Shown here piece after piece: positions 33,201-45,332 of a DNA stretch of 64,000 nt; position 1 is the first letter of the stretch; the number at the start of each line of letters is the position of its first letter. The translations under genes and the position numbers were made by a program. Under the pieces are notes generated by a model. The model ran no database searches. It saw only the letters and a program-made list of their open reading frames with translations, and was not told the DNA's origin. Origin of the DNA: Trichoplax adhaerens (taxonomy: Eukaryota > Placozoa > Uniplacotomia > Trichoplacea > Trichoplacidae); NCBI RefSeq assembly GCF_000150275.1, contig NW_002060952.1, forward strand, positions 1,038,640 to 1,102,639. Reading direction: 5' to 3'.

Positions 33201-36200
33201 AAAATGCTGATGACTAAGAATTGAATTCGCCATTTTCGACTGTTTACATTATCGAAATTGTTTGTCAATCCCTTAATAATAACGATGAAAAAGTATTAAA
33301 TCGCTTGCAATGTTAGATTGAAATATACGATCACATGATAACCTGCTAGTTTATTTAGTGATCGTAGTTAACGATTTACTGTTATACTATGGCTTGGTCT
33401 TCATGTAAATAGAAAAAAAAGGCATAGTGGAATTATGAAATAATTAAAATTCTATATTACATGTGGTAGACAAAAAGTGTCCAATGATTACATAGTTGAC
33501 ACAAATAATTGTTTGCGATTTTTTCTACTAGTAATGTGTAGTCATTTAGCTTATATCATATAATTAAAGGAAGAATGTTAGTGGATAATTTAATGTCATG
33601 ATTATCGCCGTTGTAGTAGTGATAATGGTCTTGAAGACTATATTATGCTTATTGACTACAACATTTATCGTTGGTAGCTTTAATAGTAGACAATATTAGT
33701 TAACAGGAATGAAAAGTTGACAATTTTATTAAAGATTCTATTTTTTGAATATAGAAAAAAAATAGGTCTATAATTCAAAATAGATTACTACTTGTCAAAG
33801 TGATTTTATTTTTAAATATGCATCTTAAAAATACTAGAATTTTTGATGGCACCATTCGATCTATAAATATAAGTGGAGAAAGATTATGAATTCTACTGTG
33901 GTATAATACCTAATCTAATCGCAATAAATATTGTGTTTGCTGTGTATAGTGAGCAAATAGTTGTTTCACACCAAGTTGAGTGACTACATAATTAATTCAT
34001 GGATAGTAATAAATGATATTCAATCTGTATGGATCAATAATACTATTGAATTAGAAGACAGTAAGTAAATAGCACTGCTACGATAAAAACTATAATTTCA
34101 TTTGATATGATTTTCAATATGTAGCATATTTTACTTGTTGTGAAGACTATAGAGGAAATTTTGCCTCGTACCAAATGATAAGTATTTATTCTTCTTAGGC
34201 TAAAGAATATATTCTGCACTGTGCTATCATTTGTATGTATTGATCTACCTATCGATAACTTTATCTCAAGCCTACAGAGGTATTAATAGATACTCCCTAT
34301 GGATAGAATGACAGATTAGAGTGGCAAAAATATCGTGCCTGAAAACAATCTACCTATCTCTATCTATCAATTTGCAAATATACTGTCTTCATTTCTACTA
34401 TATTTAAAATATCAATACAATACCCAAAGTGATATTTCGAATTCTCTATGACAATAATTCAATCTAGTCAATTATTAAATAAAATACTGGCTATTTTTAT
34501 ATTTTAAAACTATTTTTCGATATGATGAATCTTGGCTATTCTAAAGAATGACTATCCTGTCCAGCAAAAATCCTTCTATCCAACTCGTTATCGTAGTCTA
34601 CTATTCTTAGCCAAGCCTTTAGGTTATATTATACTATTTCAGCCCTCTAACTGTGATTCGATCTATATTAAGAATATTGATTTTTTTATTTAGTATATTG
34701 CATCTTTTTACCACTTGATATAATATATATAGATAGTATGTTATTGAGTATCTCATCAATTTGCAAAGCTTATCCTTTTCTGTCATGTCACAAGACATAT
34801 AGATCCACTATAGGTTTTCTTCGATCTCTAGCTATATCCTACAAGCTCAACGACTGTAGAATAGAAATTAATTTTGTAGTTAGAATACTAGTATACCGTA
34901 GAATAGAATTCACTCTTGAATGTCATAAACATCCGATGAATTGTTTACTATAAGCAAAAGTTTTTCTATAATTTGAAATCAAGCTGACGTCACAATTACG
35001 TAACCGGATGTTTGCGTATTTTTAATATATTGTGCAATGTAATTTATTGACGTACTTTATAAAAATTGTCCCATTTAGCCATTTTGTTAGTATTATTGAT
35101 AGAGCCAATCATTGGAAATTGGGTTTCATGTTTTATTTCATAAGAATAGCTGCTAGATTACAAACAAATAGTTGCAGCCGCACATTGCTTTAAATGCAAG
35201 CTGAACAGCTCGATTGCACATCAGATACAACCGTGCTGTGGCTCAACTAGCAGTGAGTAGCGCTCGCTGTAGTGGTCGCACCGGATTTAACTAACTTTGA
35301 CGCCAAGTATTCCAATTATTATCATACACCGTGACCAATTGCCATTTATTTGGAGCATTTTCATCTTGGATTTTATCTTATTGCTATTAGTACTATATTA
35401 CTTGACTGTAAACAGTCAGTCTAGTTTAGGTTAAAAGAAAAATTAGTTCGTACGATATTGATTTTCCTTCATCCGACCAGTTCTATTTTGAGCACTTCGA
35501 CGCTGTAAGCCAATCCCACGCTACATTGGAATCTTATTAGCTATTCTAAAATATCCTATTGATATTGAGTTCATTAATTTCTAGTACAGTTTTGCTTCTA
35601 ATAACTATATCAGCTTGCAAGAATTTTACGTTAATTCAAATCAACTTATCTCAATATATTTTATAATACTACAATTTGAATTGGTCTCATCCTATATTCA
35701 AGCAATTGTATCTCCTTGGTCTCCAACTTATTGAAATTAGCTGCAATCAACTTTCAATACTGATCTACATACCATTTTTCATTGATTGGAAGTGAATTTT
35801 CACCGTAATCTACTCCTGGAATTAAAAAAGTATTTCTCTAATCTACTCTTCTTGCCTACCGAATCAATCAATCAATACTAGACATAGTTATGCCGCATTC
35901 AGGTATTGCAAAGAGTCAATTTGATTCATTCATTTGATGATCACTTTTTACTGACACTTACATAGTCAAATGTAGTCTATCGCTAAAGACGTGTAAGGTG
36001 GATAAATGATAGGGTGTGCTAATATTGACTAATAGGTATGCAACACCAACGCTAAAAACTTTATCTGATCCAGTCTTAATTATAGAGTATACTATTGCTA
36101 ATGAAGTTGATAAACTGGAATACTGTATTTACCTTATTGACAACAACTATTACACTTTCAATACAGAACATTTCCTCTGCTAGCTGCTGAAATTTGATTC

Positions 36201-39012
36201 AATTTGCAAAAATCGCCAATGTTTGACATGTTTATTAATGTTATCATATTACTTTATATGAGATTGCGTATTGCTATCAAAAGATAGGTTAAGATCAGAA
36301 GACATAGATATCATCATATTCTACTTTATTGCATGCAATAATGAGACTATTATACCACACGAAAAAATAATACTATAGCAGTACCGTAAAATTGTTAGCT
36401 TACAACTTGGCTTATCAGAATGTTTTTGAATGAAAATTTTTTATATTTTGTAAACAACACTCAGTTTTTGTTCGCCTTCAGGGGCTATTTGGTTTTTATT
36501 TATTAGTCATATCATCCAGTCTGTTTACATTTTATAACTAGAATCAGTTTTAATATTATTTGCTAGCTTATTATTAAATCTAGCACAAGTGCAGTAGGAT
36601 AGAAAATGGGGAATTATGCTTTATGATATTTAAAGTGTGGGTAAAGCATGATTTCTTTATAGCAAAATAGAATAAGACATTGATAGAGATTGATAGCTTT
36701 TTAACTGCAATATAACAAGTATACTCATCATTCATATTTTGTAGTGAGATAGGTAAAACTACTGATAGTAGTTGGGATGGGAAGTCGTTGTTGTTATTAT
36801 TGTAGCATGTATAATTTTTCTTATATACTCTTATTAAAATTCGTATTACTTGATTATAGGCCGCTGTTTTTCTTATACAATAATATTGAAATTTGTTTAC
36901 AACATGTGCCAGTAGTATAATGATACTCTGCAAAATCTATTTTGTTATTCCATATTTCAATCAATACAGTTAAAAATACGATTCATTAACTTTATTGATG
37001 GTTTATTGCAGTATTGTAGACTTAGCCTTTTATCTATTGTTGATATTGATGAGTAGCCCTTGGAGTTCATTGATCGCAGCTGGAGTGGTTTCTAATTATA
37101 GTCTATAAAGTGTCTGTATTCCTTCCAGTTACAACTATATGATTAAATAATTTCCGTTAGGTTAACGACTCTGGTCAAGAAATAATCATATCTTTCCTTT
37201 CCAGCTAAAGTAATAGGATATAACCGATAATATTCTACAATACTATAGTCGTAAGAATCAAAAATTACATTTAAATCTAAAATTTTAAATTCTTTACAGT
37301 AATGTAAAACAATACCCTAGGAGAGCTGAGTTAAGATTTGACGGATAGACCTTATATCGTCTATCATTAGAAATTGCTTGATAGCGACTACTCTATACGA
37401 TTCAATAGTAATGCAATAAGATATTATGAAAAATACAAAAATAACTTGTTTCGATTGGTTAATATTTGATTTTATTTTATTCCTAGGTATCTCATACTGG
37501 TAGTTGTCAGATTATGATTGACTTGACAATATTTATTCGTTACAACCTATTGAATTTTCATTAAAGTACTCCATTCTATAGAATTAGATAAAGATCAAAA
37601 CAATTTGTTATTGAGGATCAACAACAAAATGACAATAAAAAGGGTAGCCCGCCTCTATTGATAGAACTGTTATTACTACAAACTTTGACATTTGTACGAA
37701 ATTAAAAAAAATAGAGCATTATAATTCAATAGACTTTAAGATAGAAAAGCCCATCATAGACTAGCCATATTTTGTATATTGTTATAGATAAAGCAAGCAA
37801 CAAGAAGTAATAATAGAAATAGTTAAAAAGACCGAGTGGGTTGTTTATTCGTATTATTGAAGTTGAATTTTTTTTGTAATTAAAATAAGTTGTAATAGCT
37901 ATATAAGAAGATGATCCCATTGGCCTATCTTATATTCCCTTATGCAACAATTAACTCCATGCATAGTTCTATTAATAAAATACACTGCAGTTGTTGTTTT
38001 CAATTTCATCATACCAATCTATGCAGAATATTATAATTCAAACCAATGTATTATTTCCATTGATGGAAGTTAAGTTTATATTATAGAATTATCAAAAAAA
38101 TGATCACGATATTAATTTCATAACTTCCACTTCTGTACCAGTAAAAAATAGCTAGTCGATAACACTCATTGCTATATGCATAGAATTATTGCGATACTCC
38201 ATTAAAAAGATATACAGTAGTTATGGACTATTAGATCCAATTTTTTTTTCTTTTTCTAAAAACGTAAATGTAAATTATTATTGGGTATTGAATTATTTTA
38301 TAGAAAAGGTTGACTATTTTTAATTAAAAACACCATACATTAGCTTTCATCAATGGTGCGACTTCTTATTGCTCATTAATGACAGAAGGGTATTTATTTT
38401 TATTCCTAAACGTTTATTTTATTGATCAACATCAATACCATTCATTTTTAACTACACTATATGTTATTTTGTATTCAGCTCTATAGTTTGATTTGAAATA
38501 ATAAGTAGAAAAATATGTTTTTACATTATTTCTATATACGTTCTGCACAAATAAGGGTCGATCTGACATCTGTATACATATTATGGCTATTTTAGTAACA
38601 TGCGCGGATATTGTATTTTTGTTACAGTGCTTTGATTGCCTGGTTCTAAGTAAAAATAAACTACCCAAATTTCTATCTACTTAATTGAAAGTGCAGTAGA
38701 ATGCTCTAAACTGCTGTATATGGGGTTACGGGAATGAAATGTAACTGTATCAATTTTTATGCATTTATCTTGACTGACATAAATATCTCAATTTTAATCG
38801 ATATTGCTCTTAGTATTTACTACACAATTTGTTTTCAATGCTATTTTCATAATATAGTTAAAATCCATTGATTTTATCTATCCACCTAGCCCACACACAA
38901 ATATTATGATCAAATATCCTAACAATTGTTTAATTTTTAATATCAACAACCAATGGCCATTATATATGATAACATTTACGATTAAAAACATCAGTTATAC
39001 ATGTAAGGCCAC

Positions 39013-41785
39013 ATGAATTGCCAAACTGCTATTAACGGTAATAAATTGCAATTGGAAATTGGTTAACACATTAAATAACGGCATTTTGCGTATCTTTAGT
39101 TCTATCATATAGTTCGATAGCTATTCATGGATAATGAATTATGATGTTGTTATAAATTAATCAGCCATGCTAATAAATATATCTCATTTCTACTGTTGTC
39201 AACTTTTAGGACATGTTACAATTAATCAGCTTGGTGGCGTGTTTGAAAATGGAAGGCCACTGCGTGAAGCAATACGTCGTCATATCGTTCAATTAGCTCA
39301 AAGTGGTGTTCGTCCGTGTGATATATCACGCCAATTACGAGTATCACATGGATGTGTCAGTAAGATATTATGTCGATATTATCAAACGGGTTCTGTTAGC
39401 CCAGGTATTATTGGAGGAAGCAAGCCTAAGGTGGCAACACCAACGGTAGTTGATAAAATTGCTGAATATAAAAGGAATAATTCAACGATATTTGCGTGGG
39501 AAATTCGTGAAAAATTGCTAGGCGATAAAATTTGCGACGCTAGCAATGTACCTAGTGTTAGTTCAATCAATCGGATTGTCAGAAGTAAAGTTCTCAGCGC
39601 CTACAAGTATAACGACGGCAATCATAGCAGGAAACAATCAGCTCTCTCTACTGGAGTAGAAGCATCATGTCATTATAGAATTAACGACCTATTAGGTATT
39701 CCACAACCCCAGACATCATCTGTTGGCCATTACAAGACTGTTAATTCATCCATACAAGCTAACGATGCGGGCCTTGTTAACGATTATACGAATAAATCAA
39801 GTAAGTTAAATTGGTCCATACTATTGTTATTATTAGTTGGTGTATATACATCACCAGTCAACAATACGCTGTAGCAGGTGATAATTTGTAGTTTATACTA
39901 TAGATAAGTTAGTATCAAGTATGACTAATTAGATCATTTTCTTAACTTTAATCCATGCAGAGGCAATACAATAATAAAAAGAGTTTTTTTAATTAATCCT
40001 GCCGATTTTGTTGTGAATAGACTTAATTTACAGTTCTAAAATGGATCATCAAGCTGCAGATTTAAAGCTACAAAAATTACGTCGCAATAGAACAATGTTT
40101 ACCGATGAGCAGATTAAGAAGTTAGAAGATATTTTTAAATCAACACAGTATCCTGATGTTTATACCCGAGAAGAATTGGCTTCAAAAATTGGATTATCTG
40201 AAGCTCGTGTTCAGGTAGAAATAACAATGATGTTCATTATCATCAACTACTAGTTAATTGAACTTAATCACGGCTGTGTCTAAATAGCTAAAATAAAATC
40301 GTTATACGGTCATCATATCTTTGATAAGTTATTACTCGTTATCCTTTACTAATACTAGCTTGAATTCAATTAGGTATGGTTTAGCAATCGTCGCGCAAAA
40401 TGGCGTAAAGAGGGAAAACATCGAAGCCCAAGCAAACTATCTAATGATGGATCTACTACGTTATTTAATTCAAAAAGCACCAATTCAAGCGTTAGTGAAC
40501 AATCTGATGTCTTGCATGATGCTATGGCCAATTCCAAAAAAAATACCTGTACCATAGATATGTCAAGCGACGAAGTAGACGACATAACTAACTATTCTCA
40601 TTTGCAATCAGCGTCGGAAGTTAACTATTCTCAACTGGATGGTTGTAATTATGATGGCAGTATTGCGCTAACAGTAGCAGATCATCATGGAAATGAGAGC
40701 CTTTTAAAAAATTTCAACACTACAGTAGGTAAACACCAATCAATATAATATTAACATTGCAGGAAATGTTAGGATTGAAATTGATGACTTTAGTCCATTT
40801 CTATTATATTACTACAATTTCTATATAGCGTAACTACAGACAGGAAATAACTTCTATGCTAACTGTGTGCCCTAAAACTATGATATTTATGCATGTCTAT
40901 ACTCTATAAGTATAAGGATAATCTTAATATTAAAAGTTCAATCAGAAATAATGTCCTTTTGTGAGGTACAGTATAGTACTATCATTATTGAGGAAGCTCA
41001 ATTGAAACAGTAAATCAACTTAAAACAAACAAGGCTTGTAATAACATCCTTCTTAGCTACCTTATTGAATTGTATATAGATTTACTATATTATTCAGTAT
41101 ACTGTAAACTTAATAAGTGTAGTCAGTAATGAGTTAAAAGTTATGATGATTTGGCATACAAAATTAGACTATCAACATGAATACTTAACTGGACAACTCT
41201 GTACTTTACCTTTTCGTTTTTAATTTCAATTTGGTGTAAGCGGCATTATATTCGTATTAAGAAAATGCCAAGATTTACTGACATTTATCTCACCTATGTC
41301 TATTCATAGGTCAGACGTCAACATCTTTCGACAGTAAATCTCAATCGAATGCTATAATACAGCCAAATTCATCGGCAGTTAGTGTCCTTAGCGGCTATAA
41401 TGGACAATATGAACAGGCATCATTTTCTAGTGGCAATATGTGCAATAATACTCCATTACCTATCGCTAATGGGACTAGTATATCGACTGTACATGGCATG
41501 ACTGATAGCTTGCATCAAAGCATCAATACTGCAATCCATGATAATAGTGTACAAATGAATAAGGTTTCCGGTACTCAGCCTTCTGTACAGTTAGCACATA
41601 ACGATTATCCTCTGCAAAAAAGTCTGCAGCCCCCATGCGTTGTTCAAGCTTCATCTATTTTCAAATCAGATTATAGCGGTTATGATACAACATCGCGGAA
41701 TGCTTTTGTTCCACAATCAACACAGCCGCATCCGCCTGTTATGGTATTCTATCACGTCCCTTCTGCTGTGACTTCCTATATGTAG
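39013..41785 (+). CDS. PaxB-type transcription factor (paired domain, octapeptide, homeodomain)
   Basis: A nuclear DNA-binding developmental regulator. The model uses five exons: 39013-39037, 39210-39800, 40021-40214, 40374-40728, 41310-41785, giving 546 residues. A complete paired domain spans about 9-135, with [20 protein letters not shown] in the PAI subdomain; its Q, R and H contact residues match the Pax2/5/8 set and not Pax6. An octapeptide, YRINDLLG, lies at about residues 164-171. A full 60-residue homeodomain (225-284) has [10 protein letters not shown] with Ser at position 50, and the intron falls after VQ at homeodomain residue 46, a usual place in paired-class genes. The tail is Ser/Asn/Gln-rich and ends SAVTSYM. 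The tiny first exon (MNCQTAIN) is uncertain: the ATG at 39167 without splicing, or a distal exon at 27712, are alternatives. The homeodomain exon could also begin at 40034, but only 40021 keeps phase with a good donor. Confidence 0.93.
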
Positions 41786-44700
41786 CCATCAAATATAGCT
41801 GTAATTCTAACTTTAAACTCCATAATGCATTATATCACATCATCGGTTACGATATTGGTTACTGTAACGTAGGAATTGCCAATGCTAAATTATTTAATTG
41901 TTAACCATCTTAATCATATGATTGACAGATAGTGCTACAATGAAACCGAGATTTCTTAAATCTAGATGATAACTAATTGATTAATTGCATTTGATCAATC
42001 CACCTTATCGTGGTGGAATTGCAGCACTGCAGTAGTTGTATCGACTTGATCTATAGGATCAATAATTCAATAAGTAATTTAGTTATTATTCTAGATTCTT
42101 GTAATGTTATCATTCCTAGCCGGATAGAATGTTTAAGATTCATCAATTAATTATTAATGATATAAACGGTGCAATATAGTGCTGTACATTGGCGTAAAAC
42201 GAAAAACAAAACAATATGCTTCACGGTAAGCACATTGCAGTACAGTAACAGTACTGTATTTTATCAATATAATGCGATATGGCATTGCATAGTGCAAAAT
42301 TATACTGTACAGTCTATCTTCGAATCTTAAAATATTATAAACATCAACCATGTGCAATGCTTTCCTCGACCTACATCAGTTGACTATGTCGTTATCGTGT
42401 GGCTACACTTTTCACAATATGAATTTCAATATTCTATCGAGCTGTACAAATGTACATGACATTTCTGATCTTTTATTCGATTAAAGATTTGACTGAAAAT
42501 GATATGACTAAATCTGTATTGTTGTATTTAATGATTGGTCATAGTTGTTGGTTTCAAGTTGCCTGATTTTACTTTCGTTCGATAACCTAAGATAGCAAAT
42601 TAAATTGGATAAAAAAGAAAATAGTTGAAAGTCTGGCTAGTTCGTCGATATTTGTTACTGTGTATTTTAGAATAGCGTTGTCAATTTTAGGGAGAACGGT
42701 GCTGTGTACGCTAGTCCTAATTTCTCGCATTAAAATATCGTCAACGAAGACATTCCTAAACTATTTTCTATTCTACTGTATATCGATGTACGCGCGCATA
42801 CAGCATGGCCGTAAGTTAGTATTCAACATGCACATAGACGATTTTATAGCTACCAAAATTTTATAGGGACTGTACGACAGTCGTAAAAATGTCGATCTAT
42901 CATTTCCAGGTGGTGAATAAATTATGAATTTATTTATTGTAGGGTAGTTACTATCTATTCAAAACAGAGCATTCCCCAAAAGAGATACTCCCATTTTAGT
43001 TCAGTTTTAATCGAAGTTTGAGATCTTTACTGCATTAATGTAATTGATTTCGCATTTAAGTATTTATTGAAACGATGAAGCGATATACTACTAGACATTT
43101 TGTTTTTTTTCGTGCGCTTGATAAGGTTTCTACCAATATTTCATTCTGCTGTACTCTTGTAATCTTTTACATTACTTCCTCTAGCTGAGTTATATTAATG
43201 ACAAATCATGCACTGTATGACAATGAAAGCTGCTAGAAAAGACAACGCAAAAAATCTCAACCATTATTATTTGGTTACTGTTATTTTTTGTTTTCGTACT
43301 TAGGAATAGAAACACTTTACATTACGTAATAATGCATACGAATCATAGAATGTCGTTGATTAAGATATTCTATAGCGTTGTAGTCTACAACTTGCTGACT
43401 TATGCATGCACTAGGTCGAGACTATTTCAATAGAATATGATGGGATAATATAATACGAGTATATATTATCGAATTGACCTTAGTAATATATTCTGAAGGT
43501 ACCGGGATTACTTTATAGCATATCCACTGAATAGCTACGATGGTATGAATAAGGAAGACAATTTGTAACTGCCTACTGATTCAAGTAGCCAGTATAACAC
43601 TATGTTACATTGTACGGTGGTGAGGGAAAGGTCAACGGAAGTTTACTCTATACAGTACGCTAGATAATATGAATTTGTCTCACATTTTACGGCTCATTAA
43701 TTATTGATATCCATAATTAAAATAATTCATGGAAATTGAATAGGCTGTGTAACAAATTATGGGCATTTTGTGATTTGTTTAATTGATAGATACATTTTAT
43801 ACGCTACAAAGCATTTGTACTTAATTTGCCATGTATAATGATCGGTTTGACTTGGCATATTTGTTCACAGTTCCTATTCTAGTTTTACGTTATACGTATA
43901 CTGTACGATCTATAATTTACTGTACAGTACTGATCATAACTATAATGAATTCATTACGATATTATACATTGAAGTTGTAAATAGTGCGTGTATAAATGTC
44001 ATAGTGTTTAGTAAATAATATAATGGAAATTGGCTAAAATAGCACCAATTATTTTTTTGGGTATCAGTATATAGAGCAATAGTTCTTTTTTGACTTAAAT
44101 GAGATTCTCCATTTTTATACTAGCTATTATAGCTTACGTACTCCATGAATTAGTACAATCACTGAAATGATTCGTGATTTAAAGAGAAAGCGATGCATTT
44201 CCAACCTTTCTACTCATTTCTGCGACCGATTTGTATCAATTTTAGTCAATAACGTACGAAGTTTCAAGCATGCAAAAGACGAGTTACAGAAATACTTCCA
44301 TGACTCTCGACTCGATTATAATTAGAATTCAATAGTCTACATTGACTCTATTTCGTCTATTTTTAGCAGAATTAGAGAAATAGCGCAATGACTGCCCATC
44401 TCCTTAAATCATTGATCACCTACGTGTTTTTACAAATTGGCAGAATTGGTAAACTAGCGGTGATATGCATAGGATTGCTCCTACTCTTACTGATTCTGCA
44501 CTTTATTTTTCCCCCAATTTTGCAAATATCGCATTGACTTCCCCATCCTTGATAAAATGGCTGTACAGTTCAATATGCGGGGCATTTTTTGACGAAATTC
44601 GGTTAATTTTTTATATTTTCCACCAGTAAGCTCTGATGGGCATTGATGTATAAGATTATGCTACATTGGTTAATACTAAAGTGTTGAACTTCATATTCAA

Positions 44701-45332
44701 GAATTGGAAACGAAACGGATCAAACTGTACTACTAGAAAAAAGACAGACGGACTTTTCCTACCCAATGGGGGCCGTCAATATCGAAAAATAACTATTTAG
44801 TATGGATCTACCATGTCTGTTTTCGAAATCACGGGTAGTAATTTCAATAGAGTCTATAATCTTATATTCAGCCTGTTTTCAAGCAGAATTTATGCTAAAG
44901 TGATGCCATAACAAAGTGTTTGGCACAATCCTCTGACGAAAGGAGGCCGGAAATGTCTGCCTCTCAATAGTGCCACAGACGTCACTGGTCTGTCAGCGGT
45001 ACGTTACAGTAGTACAGCACAGTACAGTACAGCACACTGAGCACAGTACTGTACACTGTACAGTACAGTGTACAGTACAGTGTACAGTACAGTACGGTAC
45101 TATGTGGATAATACGGTACACTGTAGAGCCCATTCCACAGTGCACAGTACTGCACTCTAATTGTACAGTACTGTAGTGCATAGTACTGTACAATACAGTA
45201 CTGTAAGCAGTCATAGTCGTTCAACGACGTTGTTTAGTACTGTACGTGTACGCATGCACTATAACTCATTCTCTACGCTCTTCCTTGGATTAGTATTGCA
45301 TCAAATTATTCAACTTTAAATCGATTCTCATC
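41786..45332. other. Intergenic region between the Pax gene and ATAD1
   Basis: 3.5 kb without exons I can recognise. It contains small GTAC-repeat patches (about 42230-42315, 43905-43935) and the large cluster at 45001-45255. Open frames here are short and have no family features. Confidence 0.6.
45001..45255. repeat. GTAC-palindrome array upstream of ATAD1
   Basis: About 250 bp of near-continuous ACAGTACTGTAC / TACTGTACAGTA units, ending roughly 80 bp before the ATAD1 start codon. The array can fold into many alternative hairpins on either strand. Overlapping open frames on both strands in this stretch are artefacts of the repeat. Confidence 0.85.

Larger units (their letters stand above)
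23125..39012. other. Gene-poor block between MELK and the Pax gene
   Basis: 15.9 kb of AT-rich DNA with no gene I can support. It contains the MELK 3' UTR at its left end, a diverged tandem-repeat field (25893-26792), a solo LTR with its duplication (29790-30240) and a possible distal Pax first exon (27712-27745). The longest open frames (24581-24853, 26765-27061, 36580-36933) show no family motif and lie in low-complexity or repeat sequence. Conserved regulatory elements cannot be judged without another genome. Confidence 0.6.

Noticed and set aside
36580-36933. 117-codon minus-strand frame in the gene-poor block
   Set aside because: Asn-rich and low complexity, with no homology I recognise and no neighbouring exons.
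44970-45224. Three overlapping open frames on both strands before ATAD1
   Set aside because: They consist of TACTGTAC repeats translated as Tyr-Cys-Thr-Val strings.
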